This document shows positions 45,001 through 55,084 of a DNA stretch of 64,000 nucleotides, piece after piece (the first letter of the stretch is position 1; every line of letters starts with the position of its first letter). The DNA lies in contig NC_092644.1 in NCBI RefSeq assembly GCF_039555335.1, forward strand, positions 52,727,365 to 52,791,364. Direction: 5' to 3'. Position numbers and translations under genes: made by a program. A model generated the notes under the pieces. The model ran no database searches. It saw only the letters and a program-made list of their open reading frames with translations, and was not told the DNA's origin. The DNA comes from Amphiura filiformis (Eukaryota > Echinodermata > Ophiuroidea > Amphilepidida > Amphiuridae).

Positions 45001-48000
45001 GTTACTGGCTCAAAATATGCTAAGGTGTCATATTATAGCCATATATTTTGACATCTTTTTTTTAAAATAATAATTATAGAAATGGAATATTTGCTAGTTT
45101 AGTGGCAAGTTTAGGTAGTAAAGACATAGCATACACAATTTAAGTAAAATCCTTTGACTCTAAATAATAAAAAAATAAAAAATAGCTGTAAAAATGCCTA
45201 TTTTTACACTTTTATTTGTAACATGCCAAGAGACGCCTTTTTTCAACAGCTTTTAATTTTTTTTATGGATCCTTATAGAAATTCATGTGACCTGTTTCCC
45301 AAAATGGTGCAGTAAACCAATCAAAAAAACAGAAAAAGGCATTATGAATTATAAGTTAACAGATCAAAAAAAGGATTTAAAAGTTTGCCTTGCGTATGTT
45401 ACTATTGTCTGTCAAACTTTTGATTGATTTTGAAGTCCCTCAGTATTTTATAAACAAAGACTTGAAGCATAAACTAAAGGGTAAATCTATTGTAAATAAC
45501 TTCATTTCTCCATATTATAATCAATTTGTAAGTGGCTGCCATCTTTTTTGAACATATAACAATTTTAAAATTATTCTTGAAATGTCTGTCAAATAGTAAC
45601 ATACGCAAGACGGTGCTGTAATTCCTGCTAAACTAGGGTGATACAGCTAATTATGCTACATGACATAGCATTTAGCTCCACCTAGCTTTGTGGCACTATC
45701 ACTTTGTGAGGAGAAGCTTTTTGATGACACAATCCATTGTTAAGTGTTGTCTGTCAAACATTTGTGCGCAAGTAACATACATAAGATTTGTATGTGTCTG
45801 TCAAAAGTAACATCATAATGCGTTTTAAAAAATTAAAAATCACTTGATGTTCACATTATGATGAGAGTTTATAAAAGTGTTTTAAAACATGTGATTTATA
45901 AACTGCATGTGATCTTTATTCAATTTCCCATCTTGAACTACTGTTTTTGCCAAATTATTATTCTGTATGTTACATTTGACAGACATCTTGCGTATGTTAT
46001 GGCTTGACAGACACACATATTTTATTTATAACAATTTATCCTCCTTATTGTAATATTTGGACACATTTTTTTCCACAATCAGTTGCTGTAGGTCCTACAC
46101 CTAAATAACCACAAAATACCTTATGTAATACTTTATAAATTTTTATTTGATTGCAGAAAATCATCAAAATTGTGTCTGTCAAATATAACGTACGCAAGGG
46201 CTAGAAAATTAAATTTGTGAAGTAAATGGTCTACAACTTATCTTTCTTTTAGTGTATTATGAACGATATATGTGCATACTATAATTTAAACCTGGTTGGA
46301 GACCAAAAGAAAAGAGCTGGAAAAATAATTGTGTGTTACACTTTTATGACACCTTAGCTTATTTTGAGCCTACTATGAAGTTGACCGTCCTACATCTTGT
46401 GTGGTTAAATTCTGCTCCTAGAATACACATTAACCTTTTTTTATGGCAGTTAGGTCTCTGCTACTATAAAACACAATTTAGTTATCATCAAACAGAGTTT
46501 GCAAAATCAAATGCAGCACAATTTTTTTAATTTTTTTAGCATTATGATTGCATCAAACAAACTATGCCTTGGAAGAAAGATAAATGGTCTGTAATCCTGT
46601 CTTCATTTTTTTTAAGGCAATAGAAACAAATTAATTTGATCTTTCGATCGACCATCAATGCTTGGTCGATCCTTATTATTTATGAAATCAATTAATTGAC
46701 TATTGTTAATTGTGATAACATACATATGAATCTCTAGTACGTTTTGATATTGATCAATATAAATTTAGCATTAATTATCATTAATTAGTTGTTAGTTCTT
46801 TTTACAGGCATCGAAGCAGCATCGACTGTCGATCGATCCAAAGATCGAACCAATTTGTTTCTGGTGCCTAAATAAGTAGCAGACGTTTTCTATTATTGAT
46901 TAGATTTTATACAAATGTTCCAACTTTTAATAGGCAATATGGTGCTTTATACTGACAATTCTCGCGTTTCACAATACGATGCGCCACCAGCGGTTACTTT
47001 TGGCAGTCAAATTTTCGACTCCAGAGTCGACATCGCCGTTCTAGCTGCTATTGAATTTTCACGCGAGTGTGATAATAAATATGTTGAAAACAGCTCCACA
47101 AAGGATTCCCTGTGATCAATAATTAGAAAATGGATCTACTATAGTTGTAAATTGTTGTTTTAGTGTGCATTCGCATGTAACATCATTATAATGACATTTA
47201 AACCCACAATGTTGCATGTTCCTGTATTGTATGAATTTTCGTATTACGCGGGCTTTGGATGTCGACTCATTTTCCCATGATGCACTGCATATTTTGGCCT
47301 CGACCCAGCGACTGCTGGAGGCGCATTGTATTGTGAAATGTGAGAACTGTCCTTTGTTTCACTCAATGATCTATCAAAATGCCAGTATAAAGCACCATAT
47401 TGGGAGAACATGATGTCACCCTGGTGATGCCATGATGCACAGACTGGCTGCCCAGTAGCTCTGTAAGTTCAAACATGATTCTCAGTGAAGAGACAGCGTC
47501 ACTCTCCCAAATTCATCTGCACATTAAAATTTTTCTATGAGTTATTACACATGATCTGAATATAGTGTTAGATCGATCAAACTGAGCAATACCAAAACTA
47601 ATTTTGAAAGATGGCACATGTAAACATTACTAAACAATTATCGGGAGCAGAAGAAATGAGATGATTTTCTGAAGTTGAGAGTTGTAATTTTTGATATTTA
47701 TAAAGCACAATATTTATGTAAACATTTTTTATTTTGAAAACTAGATGGACCGCGGTTCTCGGATGTCGCGGCTTTCGACGCACAGCGTCGACCGTGATGC
47801 CTCCACCAAAGGGTGTGATGTGGCCTAAAAGAGGGGACTGAATTTGACCTTTAGACAACACCTAGATGTCCCCAAAACAACCTTCCAATGACTCCTGGGT
47901 GACCCCAAAATGACCGCCCAAAAATTTGGCTCTAAATGTTGACTGTGCCCACCAAGTTTCATGCCCATATAGTAGTTTTTACTAATTTGACCTCAGATGA

Positions 48001-48839
48001 CCCCTGGATGACCTCAGATGACCCTGAAATAACCTTTCAAAAAATTAGGCTCTAAATGTTGACTGTACCCACCAAGTTTCATGGCCATACAACAGTTTTT
48101 ACTAATTTGACCTCAGATGACCCCTGGGTGACCCCAGATGACCCCAAAATGCCCTTCCAAAAATTTGGCTCTAAATGTTGACTGTAGGCCTACCTACCAC
48201 GTTTCAGGGCCATATGACTATTTTTGCTAATTTGACCTCAAATGACCCCTGCATGACCTCAGACCTTGACCCACTAACCAATACAAACTTGTTCTGTCTG
48301 GGGTCAAGATGCACCCACCCACCAAGTTTGAGGAACGTGTGACCCCTAGTCTCCGAGAAAAGAGGTAAATGAGGAAAATGGGCCCCTTGACCTCAAATGA
48401 CCTTTTACCTCAGTAGATGACCTTGAAACTCACTCAAAAAAAAGTAGCCAGAGTTTTTGACCATGACCCACCTATCCTGCAAATCTGAAGTTAATCCGCC
48501 CATCCATGCCCGAGATATAGCCTCCGGACGGAAGGACGGATGGACGTAAGCACGGAAGGACGGACATTGCAAAAACAGTATGCCTCGCGGTGGAGGCATA
48601 AAAAGTATGCAATGGTGAATTTTCCCCTTGGATTTTTTACTCTCTAAAGAATTGGTCATAAAATGGTTAAAACATGCTTCATGGAGTGTATGCTTGATGG
48701 ATGGCGTCGCTGCATCAAGAGTTTTGTGCATAATAAATACATACCTTTTGAAAGAGTGCTTTCCTCAAGTTGTCCTTCACCCATTCTCTCAAATCACTGT
48801 TTTCTATGTATCGCATCTTGTCTTCACAAAGTATAAAAT
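38612..48839 (-). CDS. MADS-like / C2H2 zinc-finger protein (4 exons, ~777 aa), unnamed
   Basis: Exons on the minus strand, 5' to 3': 48839-48745, 44557-43842, 40812-39696, 39040-38612; phases join exactly. The likely start is ATG at 48816-48814. Residues 1-60 (MRYIENSDLREWV, then QKAHALAVQTGCEILLKLED) match the spacing of a MADS domain: IEN, 16 residues, KA, 9-residue span, then TGCEILL, although the basic KR core is missing. Two C2H2 fingers lie at about residues 208-229 and 266-287 (both C-X2-C-X12-H-X4-H). A His/Lys/Pro repeat occupies about 343-484. The last exon encodes an unrecognised domain. It is probably a nuclear DNA-binding protein; this is inference. A paralogous N-terminus lies at 62703-64000 on the other strand. 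Confidence 0.8.
39696..40812 (-). CDS. Zinc-finger gene exon 3: second C2H2 finger and His-rich repeat
   Basis: Begins RYPCQKCDQTF and completes a C2H2 finger (C266, C269, H282, H287). After a basic linker, about 140 residues repeat KHEHSHHTPKQEH-like units, shading into TPKHD and TPKSDV repeats. The rest is Ser/Pro-rich with acidic patches such as SYEFSDEIQTSIM. Donor gtacct; phase 0 out. Confidence 0.85.
40140..40575 (-). repeat. Coding His/Lys/Pro tandem repeat
   Basis: About 140 codons of degenerate units of 9-10 codons built on K-x-E-H-x-H-H-x-P/S. Toward the 3' end the units shorten to five or six codons (TPKSDV). The nucleotide repeat is imperfect, so it is old or under protein-level constraint. 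Confidence 0.85.
40869..41112. mobile_element. MITE with AGGTGACCATAGTGTAAAC ends
   Basis: Inverted ends: AGGTGACCATAGTGTAAACT then TTCGCCTAATGGCGC at left, and the inverse with small differences at right. It is 244 bases, in the intron between exons 2 and 3 of the zinc-finger gene. Confidence 0.8.
41250..43147. mobile_element. TTAA / GGGGTACTACACCC-family element, copy B (with nested insertion)
   Basis: From TTAAGGGGGTACTACACCC to CCCCCTTAA. Apart from the 647-base insertion at 41499-42145 it matches copy A (37261-38477) along its full length in inverted orientation. Lies in the same intron as the previous element. Confidence 0.85.
41499..42145. mobile_element. Nested element with repeated GTATTCCATAGTGGCGTAT phrase
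   Basis: Ends TCGTCGTCCGTATTCC and the inverse of TCGTCGGCTGTATTCC. The phrase TTCCATAGTGGCGTATAG recurs near 41510, 41735, 41838, 41866, 41938, 41953 and 42117 in both orientations. Copy A shows the empty site (GGATATG joined to TGTTGCTAAC), giving a 2- or 3-base target duplication (TG or ATG). Confidence 0.85.
43148..43841. other. Intron without recognised element
   Basis: AT-rich, no supported feature. Confidence 0.4.
43842..44557 (-). CDS. Zinc-finger gene exon 2: second half of MADS-like domain and first C2H2 finger
   Basis: Opens in phase 0 with AHALAVQTGCEILLKLEDGI then DSTGNQYYVTRSLQEAFTHG. A Ser/Pro/His-rich linker follows, then FPCTWCGKRLKTAKSLQKHT and KTFH, a full C2H2 finger. 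It ends SPLFTPISPE with two bases over. Acceptor ctcctag, donor gtttgt. Confidence 0.85.
45007..46370. mobile_element. Inverted-repeat element with TGTCTGTCAAA / GTAACATACGCAAG phrases
   Basis: Ends GGCTCAAAATATGCTAAGGT and the inverse of GGCTCAAAATAAGCTAAGGT, each followed by GTCAT. Flanked by a 4-base duplication TACT (45003-45006, 46371-46374). TGTCTGTCAAA occurs about seven times (near 45407, 45583, 45750, 45795, 45975, 46005, 46172) in both orientations, usually paired with GTAACATACGCAAG or its inverse. 1.36 kb, no transposase. Lies in the first intron of the zinc-finger gene. Confidence 0.85.
46616..46868. mobile_element. MITE with GGCAMYAGAAACAAATT ends
   Basis: Left GGCAATAGAAACAAATTAAT then TTGATCTTTCGATCGACC; right is the inverse of GGCACCAGAAACAAATTGGT then TCGATCTTTGGATCGATC. 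AT-rich interior. Confidence 0.75.
46935..47402. mobile_element. MITE with CAATATGGTGCTTTATACTG ends
   Basis: Perfect 20-base outer inverted repeat CAATATGGTGCTTTATACTG. Inside, TTCTCGCGTTTCACAATACG and GATGCGCC at left oppose TTCTCACATTTCACAATACA and ATGCGCC at right. GACTCCAGAGTCGAC and TGGATGTCGACTC lie near the inner ends. Confidence 0.85.
47796..48600. mobile_element. Element with TATGCCTCCACC ends and ~118-base tandem units
   Basis: Inverted ends ATGCCTCCACC (47797) and GGTGGAGGCAT (48589). Inside, three tandem units share AATTTGGCTCTAAATGTTGA (near 47924, 48043, 48159), CACCAAGTTTCATG and TTTGACCTCAGATGACCCCT. Near the right end GGAAGGACGGATGGACG repeats GGACGGA. Confidence 0.8.
48745..48839 (-). 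CDS. Zinc-finger gene first coding exon in window
   Basis: Reads MRYIENSDLREWVKDNLRKA then LFQK, phase 0 out, donor gtatgt. The 23 bases before the ATG are open, so an earlier coding exon is not excluded. The matching exon of the plus-strand paralogue also has ATG just before the QYIENQDLREWV block, which supports this start. Confidence 0.8.
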
Positions 48840-48840
48840 C

Positions 48841-49350
48841 TGTGGGAAAAGTTTTTAAAATTAACAACTTTATCCAGCTTTGAATAAAAACCTCAGAACT
48901 TTTAGTTTAGTTTAGTGGTTTTTTTTAAACAGCAGTTTTCTCTGATTCCAACCTTGAATAACAAGAAAGTTAAGGGTCTATAACTTACAAAAAATTAAAG
49001 AAATTTTTGAAAAAACACAATTGCACCCAAAAAACTGCGGCCGCGAAAACAGCGATCACATTTTCCTCCGGTGCTTAGTCTATATGGTGCAGTAAACTGC
49101 TCCTTTGTACAAAAGTTACTTGCCAGGCATAATAAGACCCACAGCGATAAAATTAGGTATCACTTAAACATTGTCACAAAGTGTTCAAAAATAACATTTG
49201 ATGATCAAGGGAAGAATGGGTATGGAAGGAACAAGGGATGATGGATGGATGACAGAAGGTATCACAGCACAGTGGATTGCAAATGTTTTAATCAAACTCT
49301 AAAGTCATGAATATAACAATAACAAGATGGCCGCCATATTGTTCATGCAC
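48841..49350. other. Upstream region of the minus-strand zinc-finger gene
   Basis: No further exon recognised; first or untranslated exons may lie far upstream. TTTAG repeats at 48900-48920. Confidence 0.35.
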
Positions 49351-49354
49351 TAGT

Positions 49355-49520
49355 CACACTGTTGGAACGGCACCCTTTTTAAGGGTTCCACTTTGAAATT
49401 TGGAAAATCATTAAAAGAGTGGGGTTTAAACTTTGTCAGTAAAAAGGGTGGATTGATATGGGAGGGACTGAGGGAGTAAAATAAAAAGGGTGGAGGTTGT
49501 TTCAACTTACAACAAATTTT
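49355..49520. repeat. AAAAAGGGTGG-phrase fragment
   Basis: CACCCTTTTTAAGGGTTCC, AAGAGTGGGGTTT, AAAAAGGGTGGATTG and AAAAAGGGTGGAGGTTG follow one another within 150 bases. They match, in reverse orientation, the CCCACGCTTTTTA phrases at 51099-51960. Confidence 0.5.
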
Positions 49521-49809
49521 TTTGAATAATAAAATGTAGGAATCACTAGTGAGCATTAATAATTTCCATACTATGGAAACTTCAGAGATGTGTTTTATTG
49601 AAATTGAACTTCTGACAAACATATATGTAGGCAATGGATACAGTATAGGTCAAATTGCACAGAGACGCTTATTTGTATGGTGCCATCGCCAAAGGCGAGG
49701 AACCTGAGGCCAAGCAATTAACAGATAATACCCAATGTAAATGATAATGAGCGCAGGTCTTACTGGGACTAAGCTAAGAGATGTATGACATCTAGGACGT
49801 ATTGTATCG

Positions 49810-50837
49810 TCAGCCTGCTACGCTAATTGCCCAAGTCATTTGAGAACAAAAAAATATGGTTCAAGCATGCATTTTTAAAAATATTTATTCACCAATCTTT
49901 GCACAAAAATTTGACAATAATAACTGAGCACCATCTATTTTGAGGTCATTGTGTGAAATCGGAGGGGTTTGTTTTGGGCCGAGGTATTTTTCAGAGGGAG
50001 CGGCAGCTCCAGAGGCCCAAAACAAAACCTGACAAATAGTTATTGTCATTCATTACCCGACTAATAGTTATTGTCATTCATTACCGTCATATCACACAGG
50101 CTTCGCGTATAATTATTATGAGGTTATGAATAAATGATAGGCCTAAGGCCAATGGAATTTGATTATTAGTTTCCGATTGGATGTTTGAAAGAAAGGACGA
50201 GGTCGCTATTTCATTATTCATTATTCGGTCTCTTTTCATTATCCATTATGTCAACAAAATCAATGATTTTATGAACAACTTTCTCCAAATTTAGGTACCC
50301 CACCGGCCACCAGTACCAAAGTATATTGTTGATGAAAGACCATCTCAAAACAGGTATTAATGCTTAGATCATCTTTACAGACATTTTGCAACAGATTGAG
50401 AAAAGATTTGAATTTGTTTTTATTAAAATGAAAAGAAATTGGCAATTTTTGTAATCACTAGAAACATGAGGTACATGTAATCCTTAAATTTCCATTATTT
50501 ACTACATCCACTACCCCTACAACTAAGAAAAACTGCTCATTATGATCAGCAGGGGATGTCAGCCATTTTGAAAGTATCAATTTTAATTATTTCCATCTCA
50601 ATTTTCAGATAATTGACTTTTTAATGAAAATAATGAAAGTTCTGGTCAAATTGAAAAGGTGACGCGGGCGGTCAATAGGAAACTAACAATTGAGTTCCAT
50701 TAGCCTAATGATACAAATGAAAGGGAACAATCCAAAATAATTAGGGTAATTACGTAAACTGATGCATGCTTGAACCACATTCTTTGTTCTTAAAATTACA
50801 AAAAATGACCAAGTAGGCAATTAGCGTAGCAGGCTGA
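49810..50837. mobile_element. Outer inverted-repeat element, TCAGCCTGCTACGCTAATTG ends
   Basis: Inverted ends TCAGCCTGCTACGCTAATTG then CCNANNT, later TTTGAGAACAAAAAAATATG and GTTCAAGCATGCAT at left against the inverse at right. It encloses the complete MITE at 50147-50704. A 24-base direct duplication containing AATAGTTATTGTCATTCATT occurs at about 50035-50085. Confidence 0.8.
50147..50704. mobile_element. MITE, GATTATTAGTTTCC family, copy 2 (nested)
   Basis: Ends GGCCAATGGAATTTGATTAT then TAGTTTCC and the inverse of GGCTAATGGAACTCAATTGT then TAGTTTCC. AAAGGACGAGGTCGC and GTGACGCGGGCGGTC lie just inside, as in the copy at 6931-7314. Confidence 0.8.
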
Positions 50838-51085
50838 TGATATACATGTAGGATCGCCATTGGTTTATCATGTTTACACTACATGTAGTAGCACCTCGCA
50901 TTCAGGTTTGCATTCTGATTTAGGCAACACAAACAACCACACTATAACGACCTCCTAGCCAAGTTTCCAAGCGGAAGCTTCAGGAGGAAACCAGCAAAGT
51001 ATTCAAGCAGCAACTAAGTACCATTTCCAGTAATAAGCATCAAAGCACTTGCGCACACACAATTCCGACTCGCCGGCACTGTTTG

Positions 51086-51965
51086 TCAGGGGGTCAAACC
51101 CCCACCTTTTTATTTTTCTGCCACGCTTTTTAACCATACACCCTTTTACCAGAAATTGAACCCCACGCTTTTGTGACCAAAGCTTACAACATTGTCAAAT
51201 TTGGAAGCTTCGTCGCTACAGCAATTACATAGTCACTTCCGGGTTCTCACGATCTGCACCCGCAATTGTCCATTTCAGAGTCCGAATTGATGCAGAATCT
51301 ATCCTCATCTATTAACACTCATCTGAAACATTTGCAACACTATATTGGCACAATTAACTCGCCCCAAAAGGTCCCTTAGGAACGAACTCTGTGTTGAAAC
51401 CATTTTTATCATCAATTTCCTTTCGTTCAGACGACAATAACACGTATGAACTTCTGCACATGGCTGACATCCTGAATCGATTCCGAGATATATATCATCT
51501 CTACACAGCCACCGTGGTTCCGTCCGCTCGCTCTGGGACTAAATCTAGTGTGGAGTGAGAGGGCCAAAGCCGTTGTGTAGAGACTACTATTAAATCATGG
51601 CCATTCATAAAATTCATGGCTCGTCGATTCTACTATGGGTGACGTTTATGAGAACATCAGCAAATTAATTCCGGCAATTTTTAATCAAAATTAAAAAATA
51701 AAATATGATTATGAATGTTTTTGACTTCACTTCAGAGCAAGAGATCATCAAATTACTTTAAATAATTTTTTTTTCAATAGGTAGCTTTACCCATTGTACC
51801 CCGAGACGAATTAGGTATATTCGTCTCAGGCTTTACCCACACGCTTACATATTGCTCCCACGCTTTTTAGAAACCCACTCTTTATACAGCAAAATTTTAA
51901 CCCCCACCCTTTTTACAGATTTTCGGAATTCCAAACCCACGCTGTAAAAAGTGTCGCTTTTGCCC
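51086..51965. repeat. CCCACGCTTTTTA-phrase element, interrupted
   Basis: Variants of CCCCCACSCTTTTTA occur at about 51099, 51122, 51139, 51160, then again at 51837, 51857, 51880, 51901 and 51932, all in the same orientation. The middle (about 51200-51800) is unrelated, GC-richer sequence and may be an insertion or older host DNA. Confidence 0.5.
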
Positions 51966-52595
51966 TTTCTCCACCTGAAGTGTTGAGCCGTAACGCAAAA
52001 AAAAAAGAAGTACAAAGTAAAGGGTAAAGTCATGGCTATGATTGTAATAGAACTAGAAGTTTACTGGGAAATTTTTATGGACATGATGATGATGGTTCAT
52101 TGTGATTGGATGGTTAATTTTTTAAGCTTACCAAAAAAAAAAACCCGTAAATTACTGTTTTAAAAGACTGAAAAGGTCTTGGTTGAATTCTAACTCAGAG
52201 CTTATAGTCTACACATGTAAACTAGTTATTCAAGAGTCTCCATTTCCATAACATCGGTAGTTTTCTGGTGATTTCAGGCCTGGTCTTCCTTCATGTCTAT
52301 GTCCGCATCATCGCCAGTTCAATCAATCAAAATGTCCTTGACCTCCAGCCGTGACAATGTAGGTGTTTCTATTATAGGATTTCATCGTTATTAAAATAAA
52401 TAATAATAAAATTGGTTTCACAATTATTATACGTTATTATTATAATAAAATATATAATTTAAAATATATATTTTATAGCTAAATATATACAAAAGAGGTG
52501 CTTGTGCCATGTAAAAAATAATTATAGGTTTCTATATCTGTAAACACTACTTCCGGGCCTTCAGGTGAAAGGTCACAGGAGAAAGTCGTGAAAAC
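51225..52595. promoter_or_regulatory. Candidate divergent promoter interval
   Basis: Two ETS-like sites (CACTTCCGGG near 51234 and CTACTTCCGGG near 52547) lie between the divergent paralogues. Just after the second, on the + strand, GAAAACTCAAG precedes a good donor (gtaatg) near 52600, a possible non-coding first exon for the gene at 62703. On the - strand an ATG at about 51466 opens a 37-codon frame. None of this is proven. Confidence 0.25.
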
Positions 52596-52956
52596 TCAAG
52601 GTAATGTCTCAATTTTTAATGCTATTTTACATCCTATAAACTGTATATGCATTTATTTTAAGGTAATAGATTGTAAATTGACAGTCTAAAATTGCGTTTT
52701 GATCCAGTTCTAGAGGGATATACCCAAGTGGATTGTTGTAATTTCCTAGAATTTTGTCGGCACTTTCATCCTTTGTTCAATCACAAAACATGCACAACAA
52801 CTCAATTAATTATGGTAGGGGTGTGCAGGTCAAAATTTTAAATGGCTAATTATTGTGATTTTTTATATTTATATCGTGTGTACATGGTGTATTAGACTTA
52901 TGTTAGCTTTGTAGTTAAATGAAGTTGTAGATGAATTTCATTATATTCTGTGAGCA

Positions 52957-53174
52957 CAGTGTTCGAAATAAGTACTTATCCTCTTGTCCTCTTGTCCAAA
53001 AATCACTGGGGACAACCATATTGAGCTATGTACTTATCCCCTGGACAATCACTATATTTTACCTCCAAAAGTATGACACATTATGGGGACAACCAAAATG
53101 TATTGAGGACAAGAAGAATTTATGCTTTAGTTATCCTCGGGATAACCTCCAGATTTTCCTTATTTCGGACACTG
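52957..53174. mobile_element. hAT-type MITE with perfect 8-base target duplication
   Basis: 218 bases from CAGTGTTCGAAATAAG to CTTATTTCGGACACTG, flanked on both sides by TGTGAGCA (52949-52956 and 53175-53182). The 8-base duplication and CA...TG ends are the hAT signature. The inside repeats CTTATCCTC, GGGGACAA and TTGTCC. Confidence 0.92.
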
Positions 53175-53182
53175 TGTGAGCA

Positions 53183-54400
53183 TCTTCGTAGACGAAGTCG
53201 AAGTCAACGAAAATATAAATATAGTGCAAAAATTTCCATTTTGATTTTACAGTAAGTCATAATGCTTTTTACAGAATTTGACTGATGAATGACTGAAGAA
53301 GTTGGAACAAAATGCTGTGCACAAGACAAATAATGTGAAAATTGCCACTCACTGAAAATTTGGTTAATTCAAATTCACTGAACTATCTAATCATGTACAG
53401 ATTGTTTTTATTTTAATTTATATACTTGAATTTACTTGTCTGTAAATCTTACTTTCAGGGACATAAATAAAGTGTACAAAGATGTGCAACAATTTGTTTT
53501 GTGTGTGATTATTTCCTGTGCGTGTGATTACTTCAGAATATATTGCAATAGGTGGCATATGTCATATGGTGGGCACAATTTCCATGTATTTTTTAATATC
53601 AAGAGCTCTAATTGCAAAATCTCGGTGCTCGCTTCGCTCGCTATTCGAGAGGCGTCGCGGTTTGTGGAACAGGGCTAGTTCTTACCAAGTTAAAATTATG
53701 CAAATTTCTTAGCACTGCCCCACGCACCCACTGCATGACATCACGTGCACAGAACTGACAAATCGTGTGCGTAGGATCGGTGAAATTTTTGTAAAATTTG
53801 GTAAAAAACACCTCATGCATATTGTCCGTCTCCGTTGAAAAACTGGATCCTCCGCAGTAAAATCCATCATGACCACTTGAAATAAGCTTCCAGCTAAGTC
53901 AGAAAAAATATACCATGTCCAACAAAAAATTATTACCAAAATTACAGATAAATGAAATTTGAGTATCTTCAGTCATTGAAATTTTTGCTCGTTTGACGCC
54001 AGGATCGAGCAGCCATCTTGAATATTACAAAATAAATGAATATATGCATATGTCTGAGCCCAGTAAGGTCATAAATTCATTCATAAAACCATGTCGGGTC
54101 AATTGAAACGATTCTGATCGGCCGAATAAGACCATGTGTTTGTGACGTGTTGGGTTCATCATGTTCATGAATATTTAATGAGCAGCGCGCTCCTGCCTGA
54201 CACGATAAAAAAAGATAACAGGGATCACCAAAAGTCCGATGCTATGCACATTGCACGCTTACTCGCTTAGTGGTGCCTGGCATGCTAAATGGATCCTTTA
54301 TTTCTAACTTTGTACAGCATGTACCCAATTCAAAGGTAATACAAATCTGTGAAAATAAAAACAACAAAAATAAAAATAAATATAATGAAAAATAAAAATT
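53183..54400. other. Gene-free stretch
   Basis: No supported coding region. TCGGTGCTCGCTTCGCTCGC and the like near 53622 resemble common GC-rich dispersed fragments. Confidence 0.35.
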
Positions 54401-54722
54401 ACCGTATTTTGTCAAATAAACGCCACCGGGGGCGTTACATTTTCCCAAGGGGGGGGTGGTTATTAGAGGTAATTTTTAGCACGACAATTCCCGTTAAAAT
54501 CATTAGGTAAGCTTAAAAGTCACGCTAAAATGACGAACTATGAACTTTTGACACTGACTTTTGGTTCACTTCCGGGTTGCCGATGCAGATTTTCGCCATT
54601 TATTGCTGCTATTATCAACCATGTGAGCAACTTGGTAAGCTTACGTACACATGATAGCATGGAAATATCGAAAGTGGTGGGGGCGTTTATTTGAGGGGGG
54701 CGACTATTTGACGAAATACGGT
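54401..54722. mobile_element. MITE with ACCGTATTTTGTCAAATAAA ends
   Basis: Left ACCGTATTTTGTCAAATAAA then CGCC; right is the inverse of ACCGTATTTCGTCAAATAG, then CGCCCCCC, and another AAATAAACGCCCCC arm. A widespread style of MITE in animals. No coding capacity. Confidence 0.85.
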
Positions 54723-54912
54723 AATTGTCTTTTAAAAGCTTCCAAAATGATTGAATGAGTAAAAAAACTGACTTTAACAAATTCCCAGAAGGGGTGTGTG
54801 GACCCCTATCCCACCCAGCATCATTCCACATGTACCCCCCCCCCCTTGAAATTGAAAGTTACCTGGTAATTTTTGCTGAACCATGAAATGGTATCAGCCT
54901 ATAAGAGTGTAT

Positions 54913-54966
54913 GTTACTAGCTTACTTACTAGCTTACTTACTAGCTTACTTACTAGCTTACTAACT
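54913..54966. repeat. 12-base microsatellite TTACTAGCTTAC
   Basis: About four and a half perfect units of TTACTAGCTTAC. Confidence 0.9.
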
Positions 54967-55084
54967 AACCATTTGGTCTGAAATGGACATATCTCTAAAT
55001 GTTGACGAAGGTATGACCCCATGAGTGGTGTCATATGAAAGAGGAAAACATAAAGAATGTGATAAAAATATTTCCAAACGTCGG

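Noticed and set aside
47216-47413. 65-codon open frame
   Set aside because: It lies inside the MITE at 46935-47402, with its end running just past the right terminal repeat.
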